Counted from the first letter of the stretch, positions 42,390 to 52,132 are shown. The stretch: 64,000 bases of DNA from GJ-E10 sp035625725 (GCA_035625725.1 DASPPB010000043.1:35360-99359); one strand, 5' to 3'. The notes: a model not told the origin generated them from the sequence alone. Translations and numbers: made by a program.

Positions 42390-43670
42390 ATGACTGTCGT
42401 TGCCGTTGTAGGACTTGGATACGTCGGCTTACCGCTTGCGGTGGCCTTTGGTACGAAATTTCGCACCATCGGCTTCGACCTGTCCCAAACGAAGGTCGAT
42501 TCCTACCGGCGCCACGTTGATCCGACCGGAGAGGTGAGCGGCGAAGCGCTGCGTGGCGCGCGCCTCCTGGAGGTGACAGCCGACGAAAGGGAGTTGCGCC
42601 ACGCGGATTTCATTGTCGTAGCCGTTCCCACACCTGTGGACGACGCGCACCAGCCCGATTTTTCTCCCTTGGTGGGGGCGAGTAATGCGGTGGGACGCAA
42701 CCTGCGACGCGGTGCAATAGTCGTGTACGAATCAACGGTGTACCCGGGCGCCACCGAGGAGGTTTGCATCCCGTTGCTCGAGCGCGCATCGGACCTCCGG
42801 TGGAAAAGCGACTTTTATGTCGGCTACTCGCCGGAGCGTATTAACCCGGGCGATCGCGAACACACGCTGACGCGTATCACCAAGGTCGTTGCCGGCGATC
42901 TTCCGGAGACCCTCGAGCGCGTCGCCAACACCTACAGCGCAATCATCGAAGCGGGGGTCTATCGCGCGTCGAGCATCAAAGTCGCAGAAGCAGCGAAAGT
43001 GATCGAAAACACGCAGCGCGATCTCAACATCGCGCTCATGAATGAGCTGTCCTTGATCTTTCACCGCCTCGGCATCGACACACTAGAGGTTCTTCACGCG
43101 GCGGGCACGAAGTGGAACTTTCTTCCGTTTCGTCCCGGACTGGTAGGCGGACACTGCATCGGGGTGGACCCTTACTACCTGACCCACAAGGCAGACATGT
43201 TGGGCTACCACCCCCAGGTCATCCTTGCCGGTCGCCGGATAAACGACAGCATGGGTCCGTACGTCGCGGAGCAGACGGTCAAACAGATGATCCGTGCGGG
43301 TTTTCCGGTGCGCGGCAGCCACATCAACGTCCTCGGTTTGACCTTCAAGGAGAACTGCCCCGATCTGCGCAATTCCAAGGTTATCGACGTCGTGCGCGAA
43401 CTGCAGTCCTATGGCGCCGTCGTGCATGTGCACGACCCGGTTGCGGCGGGCTCCGAGGCCGAGCACGAATACGGCGTCCGACTCGAGACCTGGGAACAAT
43501 TGCCGCGGGCGCACGCCGTGGTTGCCGCGGTTGCGCACCGCGCGTTCGCGGACGTTGACGGCGAGAAGCTCGATGGCAAGCTCGTGCCCGGTGGCGTCTT
43601 TGCCGATGTCAAATGCCACTTCGATGCGCAGGACCTGCGGCGGCGGGGCTACAACGTATGGCGCCTGTAG
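42390..43670 (+). CDS. tviB: Nucleotide-sugar 6-dehydrogenase, TviB/WbpO type
   Basis: The 426-residue protein oxidises C6 of a UDP-N-acetylhexosamine to the uronic acid. Motifs are the N-terminal GLGYVGLPLA NAD site, VAVPTPVDDAHQPDFSPL, YESTVYPGATEEVCIP, KVIENTQRDLNIALMNEL, the catalytic GLVGGHCIGVDPYYLTHKA with its Cys, and LTFKENCPDLRNSKVIDVV. This pattern is typical of the TviB/WbpO group rather than UDP-glucose dehydrogenase. It overlaps the epimerase gene by 13 bp; together they fit the Vi-antigen style route to UDP-GalNAcA. The exact substrate is by family likeness. Confidence 0.88.
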   Translation: MTVVAVVGLGYVGLPLAVAFGTKFRTIGFDLSQTKVDSYRRHVDPTGEVSGEALRGARLLEVTADERELRHADFIVVAVPTPVDDAHQPDFSPLVGASNAVGRNLRRGAIVVYESTVYPGATEEVCIPLLERASDLRWKSDFYVGYSPERINPGDREHTLTRITKVVAGDLPETLERVANTYSAIIEAGVYRASSIKVAEAAKVIENTQRDLNIALMNELSLIFHRLGIDTLEVLHAAGTKWNFLPFRPGLVGGHCIGVDPYYLTHKADMLGYHPQVILAGRRINDSMGPYVAEQTVKQMIRAGFPVRGSHINVLGLTFKENCPDLRNSKVIDVVRELQSYGAVVHVHDPVAAGSEAEHEYGVRLETWEQLPRAHAVVAAVAHRAFADVDGEKLDGKLVPGGVFADVKCHFDAQDLRRRGYNVWRL

Positions 43671-44722
43671 CACCTTCCCCACCGGTGAGTTCCGACAGGG
43701 ACATTGAGGGGCGCGTTGCCGGGCGCGAGCGCCGCTGGCTGGTCACAGGCTCTGCTGGTTTCATCGGCTCGCATCTGCTCGAGACCTTGCTGGTCCTGGG
43801 ACAACGAGTTACGAGTCTGGACAACTTCGCGACGGGGCATCGCGCAAACCTAGAGCAGGTTCGTGAGCGCGTAGGGACCGCCGCCTGGGCAAAGCACACT
43901 TTTCTTGAGGCCGATATCGCCGACACCGCGGCCTGCCGCGCGGCCTGCGAGGGCATCGACATCGTGCTGCACGAGGCCGCCCTCGGGTCGGTGCCACGCT
44001 CGATGGAAGACCCGCTGGCCTCGCACCGTGCCAACGTCACCGGCTTTTTGAACATGCTAGTTGCCGCGCGCGACGCGGGTGTGCGGCGTTTTGTTTATGC
44101 GGCGTCGAGTTCGACGTACGGAGACCACCCGGGTCTTCCCAAGGTCGAAGAGGTCATCGGTCGGCCCCTATCGCCGTACGCCGCAACCAAGCTTTTTAAC
44201 GAGATCTACGCCGAGGTGTTCGGCCGGTGCTACGCCACACCGGCCATCGGCCTGCGCTATTTCAATGTTTTCGGTCCGCGTCAGGACCCCAATGGACCCT
44301 ATGCGGCGGTCATCCCGCGCTGGGCGGCGGCGATGATCGAAGGCAGGCCTTGCGTGATAAATGGCGACGGAGAGACGTCGCGCGATTTTTGCTTCGTTGC
44401 CAACGCGGTACAAGCCAATTTGCGCGCCGGCCTCGTCGAGGATACCGCTGCCGTTGGCCAGGTCTACAACGTCGCTGTCGGTGGCCGCACCACCCTGCGG
44501 CAGCTGCACGAATATCTGGCGGCGGCGCTCCAGGAGGTGAAGCCTCAATTGCGTGTGGGCGCGCCGCAGCATGCGCCGTTCCGTCCCGGGGACGTACGCC
44601 ATTCGGAGGCCGATATTGGCAAGGCGCACCGCCTCCTTGGCTACGAACCGCGCTATGACCTGCGCGCGGGCCTAAAGGCCTCGGCGTCCTGGTATCTCGC
44701 ACGTGCCGAAGCCAGTCGGTAG
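43658..44722 (+). CDS. tviC: UDP-N-acetylglucosamine 4-epimerase, WbpP/TviC type
   Basis: From ATG 43658 the protein has 354 residues. It is an extended SDR with WLVTGSAGFIGSHLLETLL (NAD-binding GxxGxxG), LDNFATGHRANLEQV, HEAALGSVPRSMEDP, AASSSTYGDHPGLPK, the catalytic SPYAATKLFNEIYAEVF (Tyr-x-x-x-Lys) and GDGETSRDFCFVANAVQAN, the last typical of WbpP/TviC. It would interconvert UDP-GlcNAc(A) and UDP-GalNAc(A), cooperating with the overlapping dehydrogenase. The Ser-Ser-Ser before TYG is consistent with N-acetylated substrates. Confidence 0.9.
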   Translation: MAPVAPSPPVSSDRDIEGRVAGRERRWLVTGSAGFIGSHLLETLLVLGQRVTSLDNFATGHRANLEQVRERVGTAAWAKHTFLEADIADTAACRAACEGIDIVLHEAALGSVPRSMEDPLASHRANVTGFLNMLVAARDAGVRRFVYAASSSTYGDHPGLPKVEEVIGRPLSPYAATKLFNEIYAEVFGRCYATPAIGLRYFNVFGPRQDPNGPYAAVIPRWAAAMIEGRPCVINGDGETSRDFCFVANAVQANLRAGLVEDTAAVGQVYNVAVGGRTTLRQLHEYLAAALQEVKPQLRVGAPQHAPFRPGDVRHSEADIGKAHRLLGYEPRYDLRAGLKASASWYLARAEASR

Positions 44723-44840
44723 GACAGGAAGCGATGGCGATTCGGTTTGCGCAAATTTCTCGTGCCGACTGCGGGCCGCATCTCGGAATTTGCAACCGTG
44801 CCCGTAAAATCAAGCGGGCGCCCGTCAAAGGAGGGGGTTC

Positions 44841-45461
44841 ATGGTTTTAGAGCGCATCGTGATGCACCGACGTATCGTCGCTTGGCTCCTGGCCGCGACC
44901 GCGTCGGCGTTTGGGCTGTCGGCTTGCAGTAGTCTGCCGCCGGCGCCGGCCAAAGCCCCGGTCGCCGCGCACCAGTACTCAATCGGCCCGGGCGACACCC
45001 TCATCGTCGACGTCTGGCGCAATCCGGAATTGTCGGTGACGACGCAGGTACGGCCCGACGGTCGGATTTCGACCCCGCTGGTCAACGATCTGCCGGCGGC
45101 CGGGAAATCGCCCTCGGAGCTTGCCAACAACATCCAGGAGGCACTGAAGAAGTACGTTCAGGAGCCCATCGTGACGGTCCGTCTCCAAGGCCCCCAAGGC
45201 TCCTATGAAGAGCAGATTCGCGTCGTCGGCGAAGCGGCAAAACCACAGGCAATCCCCTATAAGCAAGGCATGACGCTCCTCGACGTGATGATCACGGTTG
45301 GGGGCCTGACCGATTACGCCGACGGCAACGGCGCGATTCTGGTGCGTGCGGGCAAGCAATATCGTGTGCGCCTGCGCGATCTCGTCAAGCGCGGGGACAT
45401 TGGCGCCAATGTCGAAGTCGCGCCCGGCGACGTGCTGATCATCCCGCAAAGCCTGTTTTGA
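44841..45461 (+). CDS. Polysaccharide export lipoprotein (Wza-like, XrtA-system type)
   Basis: The 206-residue lipoprotein (signal ending LSACSSLPPAPA) has a poly-export domain YSIGPGDTLIVDVWRNPELS and VRPDGRISTPLV and one SLBB-like domain QIRVVGEAAKPQAIPYKQGM through DGNGAILVRAGKQYRVRLRD. It is about half the length of classical Wza and lacks the C-terminal amphipathic helix that makes the outer-membrane pore, as in export proteins of PEP-CTERM-associated loci. GGAGGGGG precedes ATG 44841. It is 19 bp before the chain-length gene. Confidence 0.9.
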   Translation: MVLERIVMHRRIVAWLLAATASAFGLSACSSLPPAPAKAPVAAHQYSIGPGDTLIVDVWRNPELSVTTQVRPDGRISTPLVNDLPAAGKSPSELANNIQEALKKYVQEPIVTVRLQGPQGSYEEQIRVVGEAAKPQAIPYKQGMTLLDVMITVGGLTDYADGNGAILVRAGKQYRVRLRDLVKRGDIGANVEVAPGDVLIIPQSLF

Positions 45462-45479
45462 TTCTGCTGCGAGGTTCTC

Positions 45480-47063
45480 ATGAAACTGTCTACCGAGCTT
45501 CATTTGGAGCACGTCCATGGCGTGCAGGCCCTAGTGGACATGCTGCGCGACATGTGGGGCCGACGCTGGGTCGGTGTGGTCGCCGCTTGGATCGCCGCGC
45601 TGGGGCTTGCACTCGTGCTGATTCAGATACCGGATCGCTACGAGGCGCGCTCGCGCATCTACGTCGATACGCAGAAGATCATCAAGCCGCTATTGCAGGG
45701 GATCACTCCGCAATCTGATATCGACCAGATGGTCACGATGCTCGCCCGCACCTTGATCAATCGCCAAACGATCGAGCAGCTCATGGCGTCAACGGGAATC
45801 GAGACCAGTATTGCCACGCCTGATGATCGCGAAAAAATGATCGACCAACTCACGCGCGGCATCAAAATCAACAGCACCGGGGGCAAGAACCTCTACGACA
45901 TCTCGTATCGCGACACCGACGGGGACCGCGCGCTGCGCATCGTCAAGGAGCTGGTGTCGATTTTTGTCAATGCCGGGACGGGCACCAAGCGCCACGACAC
46001 GGACGAGGCGCGCAAGTTTATCGATGAACAGATCGCGGCCTACGAAAAAAAGCTCTCGGAGTCGGAAGACCGCCTAAAGAAATTCAAGCTGCGCAACATG
46101 GACGAGACCGAGGGGTTGGGACCTTCGGGCAGTACCCAGGACTACTTCGCGCGCATCACGGAACTGCAGCGGACCGTGGACGCTCTGCAAATCGAACTCA
46201 ACGGGGCCGAGCAGGCGCGCGATGTACTGCAACGCAAAGCGGCCCAGGAGGAGGCCGCGCGAGTCGCGGGCGCGGCTACGGCCGAGCAGGTCCATGAGCT
46301 CGACGCCCGAATCGATGCGCAGCGTAAACAACTCGACGAGTTGCGTCGACGCTACACCGACGAGCATCCCGATGTCGTACAGGCGCGGCGACTGATCGAG
46401 CAGCTCGAGGCCGAACGCCGCCAGGACGCCGCTTCGCACCCGACGCCCCCGCCCGGGGCGAACGAAGCGGCGAACATCGCCGTGCAGCAGATCCAGGCCA
46501 AGCTCGCGGACGCCGAAGCGAATGTCTCCATGCTGCGCGGCCGCTACGAAATGCAGCGTCAACGGCTGAACAAATTGCGCTCCGAGGCGCACCGCATGCC
46601 CGAGGTCGAATCGGAACTGGCCCAATTAAATCGCGACTATGACGTAATCAAGAAAAACTACGAACAGCTGGTGCAAAAGCGGGAATCCCTTGCGATTTCG
46701 AGCGACGAGGACGCGGACTCCCGGCTGGCCGAATTTCGTGTTTTCGAAGAGGCCCGGCTGTATCCGAAACCGGTGTTCCCAAGCCGCAGCGTCTTGGTTC
46801 CCCTCGCACTACTGCTGTCGCTAGGCGCTGGTGCCGCCGCCTGTCTGTGGGTTGTCCGCCTCCTGCCCACGGTTCGCAGCCCGCGCGACCTGCGCTACGT
46901 CGGGGGGCGTCCGGTCCTCGGGAGCGTCTCGATGCTGGTTGATGAGGAGACGCTGGCGCGCGAAGGTCGGCTGAACATGCTATTTGCCACAAGCGTTGGC
47001 GGTCTGGTTTTACTCTACTGCGTATGGACCGTGATTCTGTTCCTGCAGCAGCTACAGTTGTAG
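45480..47063 (+). CDS. Chain-length determinant protein (Wzz family, XrtA-system type)
   Basis: The 527-residue inner-membrane protein controls polymer length and contacts the export channel. It has TM1 (WVGVVAAWIAALGLALVLIQIP), a Wzz domain opening RYEARSRIYVDTQKIIKPLL, a long coiled coil (about residues 180-420, with ELDARIDAQRKQLDELRRRY), and two C-terminal hydrophobic segments (SVLVPLALLLSLGAGAAACLW and the last 25 residues). No Walker kinase motif is present, and no tyrosine kinase gene follows, unlike many such loci. GAGG lies just upstream of ATG 45480. Confidence 0.9.
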   Translation: MKLSTELHLEHVHGVQALVDMLRDMWGRRWVGVVAAWIAALGLALVLIQIPDRYEARSRIYVDTQKIIKPLLQGITPQSDIDQMVTMLARTLINRQTIEQLMASTGIETSIATPDDREKMIDQLTRGIKINSTGGKNLYDISYRDTDGDRALRIVKELVSIFVNAGTGTKRHDTDEARKFIDEQIAAYEKKLSESEDRLKKFKLRNMDETEGLGPSGSTQDYFARITELQRTVDALQIELNGAEQARDVLQRKAAQEEAARVAGAATAEQVHELDARIDAQRKQLDELRRRYTDEHPDVVQARRLIEQLEAERRQDAASHPTPPPGANEAANIAVQQIQAKLADAEANVSMLRGRYEMQRQRLNKLRSEAHRMPEVESELAQLNRDYDVIKKNYEQLVQKRESLAISSDEDADSRLAEFRVFEEARLYPKPVFPSRSVLVPLALLLSLGAGAAACLWVVRLLPTVRSPRDLRYVGGRPVLGSVSMLVDEETLAREGRLNMLFATSVGGLVLLYCVWTVILFLQQLQL

Positions 47064-47161
47064 ATACCGATTCGCGTTTTTCGACGCGGCCGCCGCGCGC
47101 CTGACCCCGGGGGTCGGCGCGGGCGGGTTTCACCCCGCCCCGGTCGGTACGCGCCCGCACC

Positions 47162-48640
47162 ATGCTCGGTCGGCTCCTCAAACACACCTCCACCTACACG
47201 ATCGGCAACCTGCTGCTGACCGCAGCGGGTCTTGTCTCCTTTCCGATTCTGACCCGAGCCTTCACCGTCGCCGACTACGGCATCCTAGGGCTCGTCGGCG
47301 CAACTCTTACCCTCCTGGTGGCGTGCGCGAAACTGGGCATTCAACAATCCGTGGTGCGTTTCTACGCCGAGGTCCGTGCCGGCAAGCGGGATGTGACGGA
47401 ATCCCAGTATTTTTCGACGGTATTGCTGGGCATGGGAGCGATTGGCGCTGTTGCGGCTGCGCTTTGGGCGCCGGTCAGTCAGATCCTGCCCGCGGCGCTG
47501 TGGAACGACGCACGGGTCCGCGGTCTTTTGCTGCTGACCTCGGTGCTCGTACTCGTCCGCGTCCTGGACAGCGCGATGCTCAATATTTTGCGCGCACAGC
47601 AGCGCAGCACGATCTACACCGTCTACAGTGTGGTGCGGCGCTACGCCGTGTTGGGTGCCGCGATCGCAGCGGGGCTTTGGGTGCTGCCGGGTCTGCGCGG
47701 CTTTTATGCGGGCACGGTCGTCCTGGAAACCTGTGCGACCGTGACTTTGATGGTGCTCTTGTTCCGGCAGCTCGGCATCAATCGCGAGTCGTTTTCTCCG
47801 ACGCTGTTTCGTTCGATGGTCGCATTTGGCATCCCGATGATCGCATTCGAAATAGGAGGCATCCTCCTGAACATCGGCGATCGTTACGTGATTCAGGCGC
47901 GCCTTGGTGCCGATACGCTCGGGGTGTACTCGGCAGCGTACAACCTGTGTGAATACGTCGAAGCGATTTTGATCAATTCGTTCGGTCAGGCGATCACCCC
48001 GATGATCGCGCGCGCGTGGGAGGAGTCGGGGCCCGGTGCGACCCAGGAATTCATCGAGCAGGTGCTGCACTTCTACCTCATCATCGCCGCGGCAATCGTC
48101 GCGGGTCTCGCGGCCACGGGCGCGGGGGTGCTCGAATTTCTGGCCTCGAGCCGCTACGCGGAAGGGCAGATCGTGATCCCGCTGATCATCGCCGGCAGGG
48201 TGTGCGACGGGGCTCTGCCGATCTTCGCGGCGGGACTTTTCTTGCAAAAACGTACCCGTACCCTGATGCTCAGTGTGGTCGGTTGTGCGGTGCTGAACTT
48301 GGCGCTCAATTTAGCGCTCGTTCCCGTCATCGGAATGCTGGGATCGGCCTTCGCCACGCTCGTTAGCTACTTCGTGCTCGCCTTCTCCTACCTATGGGCG
48401 AGTCGCGACTGTCTGCCGATCCGATTTCCGCTGGGACACGCGATCAAATGTGGCGCCATGGGGCTGGCGATGTACCTGGCCATTTCGCCGTTGCCCCTTT
48501 CGGCCACACTCTCGGGCCTGGCCACGAAAATGGCGATGGGCGCTCTCCTTTATGTCCTGCTGGTTGTGGCGCTCGACCGGCGCAGCCGCCAGGTACTGTT
48601 GGCGCTGTGGGCAAGGCGCCTGAAGTTGCGCGGCACGTAA
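47162..48640 (+). CDS. Oligosaccharide flippase (Wzx-like, MATE/MOP superfamily)
   Basis: The 492-residue protein has about 12-14 hydrophobic helices and opens LLKHTSTYTIGNLLLTAAGLVSFPILTRAFT, the usual start of Wzx/polysaccharide-biosynthesis transporters. GDRYVIQARLGADTLGVYSAAYNL and GSAFATLVSYFVLAFSYLWA are further typical segments. It would flip lipid-linked repeat units across the inner membrane for periplasmic polymerisation. No strong ribosome binding site is seen at ATG 47162. Confidence 0.9.
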   Translation: MLGRLLKHTSTYTIGNLLLTAAGLVSFPILTRAFTVADYGILGLVGATLTLLVACAKLGIQQSVVRFYAEVRAGKRDVTESQYFSTVLLGMGAIGAVAAALWAPVSQILPAALWNDARVRGLLLLTSVLVLVRVLDSAMLNILRAQQRSTIYTVYSVVRRYAVLGAAIAAGLWVLPGLRGFYAGTVVLETCATVTLMVLLFRQLGINRESFSPTLFRSMVAFGIPMIAFEIGGILLNIGDRYVIQARLGADTLGVYSAAYNLCEYVEAILINSFGQAITPMIARAWEESGPGATQEFIEQVLHFYLIIAAAIVAGLAATGAGVLEFLASSRYAEGQIVIPLIIAGRVCDGALPIFAAGLFLQKRTRTLMLSVVGCAVLNLALNLALVPVIGMLGSAFATLVSYFVLAFSYLWASRDCLPIRFPLGHAIKCGAMGLAMYLAISPLPLSATLSGLATKMAMGALLYVLLVVALDRRSRQVLLALWARRLKLRGT

Positions 48641-48656
48641 AGCGGGTGTGGAAACG

Positions 48657-49841
48657 ATGAACGCAAGGCTCGAGATTCCGACCGCTTCGTGCCCGACAAG
48701 CCGCGTGGACGCGAACCGCACACGCATCTTGCTGGTCATCGACGGTCTGTACCCGAGCACGGGCGGCGCCGAAGTTCAGGCCCGGTTGCTAAGCCGCGCT
48801 CTTGCGGCTGAGGGCCATGAAGTCGCGGTCGTCGCGCCACGGCTTGCGCAGTATCAGTCGGATAACGAGATTGTCGACGGTGTTCCGCTCGAGCGCATTC
48901 GCTACCCGAAGATCCGGCTTCTGGGAGCTGTCGTGCTGTGCGTCCGCTTCGCGTTGCTCCTGCTCGCGCGGCGAAAGCGCTATGACGCGATCCATGTCCA
49001 CATGGCCCAGAACCTGGCCGCGATCGCCGGCCTGCTGCGGCCGTTACTTCGCTCTACGGTGACGGTCAAGTTCTCCGGGGCTTGGGAGTTCGAAGGGGGA
49101 ATTCTCGATCCGCGCAAACGCAATAGGTTCCCCTACAGACTGCTCAATACCTGGGTGCGCCGTGCCGACCACATCCAGTGCATCAGCAGCTTCACGCGTC
49201 AGATGCTGCTTGACGCCGGCTATCGGCCGGAGTCGCTGCTGCCGGTACCCAATGCGGTTGATCTGACGCGCTTTGCGCCTAGGGCCGCGAGGCAGCTGGA
49301 GGCACATCCAATCCGGGTGGTATCGGTCGGGCGGCACGTCCCCGTTAAGGGTCTGCCCGTGCTGCTGGAGGCGTGGCGCATCAGCGGGTTGGACCAAGGC
49401 GCCCGCCTTGTGCTCGCGGGGGACGGACCCGAGCGGCCCCGCCTGATGGCCCGTGCCCGGGAGCTTGGGATTGCCGACAGCGTCGATTTTTTGGGAACCG
49501 TAGCCGACGTGCCTTCGCTGTTGGCCTCCGCCGACGTCTATGTGCAAGCGTCATTCCAGGAGGGGCTGTCCAACGCGGTTCTGGAAGCGATGGCCTGCGC
49601 GCTTCCGGTCGTGGCAACCCGCATCAGCGGCAACACGGACTTGCTCCAAGATGGCGAAAACGGCCTGCTGGTCGAGCCAGGCGACGCGACGGCTCTCGCT
49701 ACCGCGTTGCGCACCCTGGTAGAAGATCGGGCACGCGCGCGCGCGCTTGGCGATCGAGCACGCGCCTCGGTCGAGACCCGCTTTGCACTGCCGGTTGTCC
49801 TCTCCCACCTGCTACAGGCATACCGTACGTCCTCACGATGA
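48657..49841 (+). CDS. Glycosyltransferase family 4
   Basis: The 394-residue protein has the GT-B layout: N-terminal ILLVIDGLYPSTGGAEVQARLLSR, AIHVHMAQNLAAIAGLL, then the C-terminal donor domain IRVVSVGRHVPVKGLPVLLEA, ARLVLAGDGPERPRLM, QASFQEGLSNAVLEAMACALPVVAT (EX7E) and GLLVEPGDATALATAL. It retains configuration by family rule; the sugar is unknown. GTG 48648 is a slightly longer alternative start. Its stop overlaps the next gene's ATG as ATGA. Confidence 0.9.
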   Translation: MNARLEIPTASCPTSRVDANRTRILLVIDGLYPSTGGAEVQARLLSRALAAEGHEVAVVAPRLAQYQSDNEIVDGVPLERIRYPKIRLLGAVVLCVRFALLLLARRKRYDAIHVHMAQNLAAIAGLLRPLLRSTVTVKFSGAWEFEGGILDPRKRNRFPYRLLNTWVRRADHIQCISSFTRQMLLDAGYRPESLLPVPNAVDLTRFAPRAARQLEAHPIRVVSVGRHVPVKGLPVLLEAWRISGLDQGARLVLAGDGPERPRLMARARELGIADSVDFLGTVADVPSLLASADVYVQASFQEGLSNAVLEAMACALPVVATRISGNTDLLQDGENGLLVEPGDATALATALRTLVEDRARARALGDRARASVETRFALPVVLSHLLQAYRTSSR

Positions 49842-50800
49842 TCAAGCAAGTCGTCAAGGCAGCGCTGGCCTCGGGCCCCGGGTGGCGCTTCGCGTCGCGG
49901 TTTCGGCGCCCAGGGCGTATCACGGTGCTCATGTATCACCGAATCACAAACGGCGCAGGGCCGTTCGAGGGCACCGATCGGGAGGCGTTCCGCAACCAGA
50001 TGCGCTGGATCCGCGCCAACTGCCGGCCGATTGCTCCGGACGAACTGTCGCATCCGCCCGCGCGCACCGATGGCAGTCGTCCCGAGGTTCTTGTGACGTT
50101 CGACGACGGATATCGCGATTACCACGACTACGCATACCCGATTTTGGACGAGTTGCGGATCCCGAGCGTGATCTTTCTCGCGACCTCCTTCATCGACCGC
50201 CCCGGCTTAATCTGGACGGACGCCGTGGGCTGGGCCGTGGCCCAATCGAGCAAGACGCAAGTCGAGCTCCCCTGGGACGGTAGCCGTGTGTCGCTTGGGG
50301 ATGGGCCGGCGCGCCGACACTGCGCCAGCGTCTGCAAGCAGTATCTGAAACGGGTGTCCGATACCGAACGAGTGCGCTGGCAGGACCAGCTTTTCGAGCG
50401 CTTAGAAGCGGTTCCGAACGCCGATGTCATCGAACGTCAGATGCTGAACTGGGACGAGGTCCGCGCGACGCGCGCGCTCACCAGCATCGGCGGACACACC
50501 CACACCCACCCGATACTCTCCCAGGTCTCGCGCGAACGCGCCCAGGAGGAAATTCGCCTCTGCACGGAGCGCATAACCGCCGAAACCGGTGTGGCACCTC
50601 GGTTCTTTGCCTACCCCAACGGCCGAGCGCAGGACTTCAACGGCCAGACGCGCGAACTGTTGTTGGCGCACGGCTACGAGCTCGGTTTTTCTACGATCGA
50701 GGGCCTACACGTGCGCGGATCCGATCCGTTGGCGATCCGCAGGCAACCGACCCAGAGCCGCACGCTTGGGGATTTCGCGATGCTGGTAGCGGGCCGCTGA
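49838..50800 (+). CDS. Polysaccharide deacetylase (NodB domain)
   Basis: From ATG 49838, overlapping the GT4 stop, the protein has 320 residues. It contains ITVLMYHRITNGAGPFEG, the catalytic EVLVTFDDGYRDYHDYAYPIL (Asp-Asp), TSIGGHTHTHPILSQVSRE with the metal-binding His pair, and RFFAYPNGRAQDFN. No cleavable signal is evident. NodB enzymes remove N- or O-acetyl groups from glycans, and the placement implies action on the EPS or its lipid-linked precursor. It is one of three in this locus. Confidence 0.9.
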   Translation: MIKQVVKAALASGPGWRFASRFRRPGRITVLMYHRITNGAGPFEGTDREAFRNQMRWIRANCRPIAPDELSHPPARTDGSRPEVLVTFDDGYRDYHDYAYPILDELRIPSVIFLATSFIDRPGLIWTDAVGWAVAQSSKTQVELPWDGSRVSLGDGPARRHCASVCKQYLKRVSDTERVRWQDQLFERLEAVPNADVIERQMLNWDEVRATRALTSIGGHTHTHPILSQVSRERAQEEIRLCTERITAETGVAPRFFAYPNGRAQDFNGQTRELLLAHGYELGFSTIEGLHVRGSDPLAIRRQPTQSRTLGDFAMLVAGR

Positions 50801-50812
50801 CCGCCGAGAACC

Positions 50813-51946
50813 ATGCAAACCGTCGAGCTTGCGTTCTGGGGTGCCTCGCTTTTTGTCGCGTACACCTATGCCGGCTACCCCCTCGGGGTGTGGCTGCTGT
50901 CGCGTTTTCGACCCGAGAGCAACATCGATCCGAGCAAAATTGCTGACTGGCCTGAACTCACCGTCGTGGTTGCCGTCCACAACGAACGGGCCCGCGTCGC
51001 ACGCAAGATCGAGAATCTGCGTGCGGTCGACTATCCGGCGCCGAAGATGCAGATTTTGTTCGTTTCCGACGGATCGACCGACGGCACACCCGCGGAAATC
51101 GCGCGCTTTGATGGCGTTCGATTGCACGCCTACGAGCAACGGATGGGCAAACCCTACGCATTGAACCGGGCGCTCGAACGCGTGCACACGCCGTTTGTGG
51201 TGTTCACCGACGTGCGCCAGGAGCTCGAGGCCGACGCGCTCAAGCGCCTCATCGCCAGGCTGCAGGATCCGCGCGTAGGGGCCGTGAGCGGGGAGCTCGT
51301 CCACCGGGATCCGCGCACACACGCGGCCGCGCACATCGGACTGTATTGGCGCTATGAAAAATGGATCCGCAAGGCCGAAAGTCGCCTGGCATCGACGGTC
51401 GGCGCCACAGGGGCACTCTATGCAATCCGCCGCCGCGATTGGGAGCCGCTACCGGAGGACGCGCTGCTTGATGACTTCGAAGTGCCGATGCAGATCGTGC
51501 GGCGCGGCCACCGCGTCTTGTTCGAATCCGGCGCTCACGTGTATGACGAGCTGCAACACGACACCGCGGGTGAACGCAAACGCAAGGTGCGCACCCTCAC
51601 CGGTAACTTCCAGGTATTCGCGCGATTGCCTTGGCTGTTTTTGCCTTGGCGCAATCCGCTCTGGGTCCAGTTTCTCTCGCACAAAGTGTTCCGCCTCGCA
51701 GTGCCCTACGCGCTGGTCGTTGTCGCCGTTTCGTCGGCTCTGGGCGAAGGGCCCTGGTTGCTCGGGGCGGCCGTCGCACAGCTGCTGTTTTATGCGGCAT
51801 CGGCCGTGGGTTTGCTGATCCCGGGCTTGCGCCGGCAGCGCTTGGTCAGTTTCGCGGTGGTTTTCGTTGAGTTGAATTGGGCCGCGGTGCTCGCATTTCG
51901 CAACTTCCTGCTGCAACGCATCGATCCGCGCTGGGAAAAAACCTAA
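50813..51946 (+). CDS. Membrane glycosyltransferase family 2
   Basis: The 377-residue protein has an N-terminal helix (AFWGASLFVAYTYAGYPLGVWLL), a GT2 core with LTVVVAVHNERARVARKIENL, ILFVSDGSTDGTPAEI, FTDVRQELEADAL and DALLDDFEVPMQIVRRG, and two or three C-terminal helices (LVVVAVSSALGEGPWLLGAA onward). This topology is shared with processive or lipid-linked GT2 enzymes. It lies 12 bp after the deacetylase, the end of the first EPS gene run, and converges on the first propeller gene. Confidence 0.9.
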   Translation: MQTVELAFWGASLFVAYTYAGYPLGVWLLSRFRPESNIDPSKIADWPELTVVVAVHNERARVARKIENLRAVDYPAPKMQILFVSDGSTDGTPAEIARFDGVRLHAYEQRMGKPYALNRALERVHTPFVVFTDVRQELEADALKRLIARLQDPRVGAVSGELVHRDPRTHAAAHIGLYWRYEKWIRKAESRLASTVGATGALYAIRRRDWEPLPEDALLDDFEVPMQIVRRGHRVLFESGAHVYDELQHDTAGERKRKVRTLTGNFQVFARLPWLFLPWRNPLWVQFLSHKVFRLAVPYALVVVAVSSALGEGPWLLGAAVAQLLFYAASAVGLLIPGLRRQRLVSFAVVFVELNWAAVLAFRNFLLQRIDPRWEKT

Positions 51947-52132
51947 GTTGCGCTTCGCCACCGATGTGGTCACGCGCCGGCGACGCGCCTCGCCCAACTG
52001 CCTGGTAGATCGGAACGCCGAGTCTTCCGCGAACCGATCCGCGCAACTGTCGCAGGGCATTGACTCGCTGGCCAAAGCGAGGCGAAGCAATTCGATGCGC
52101 AATGGCGCACTGTGTCCGACCGAAGAGCGGCC

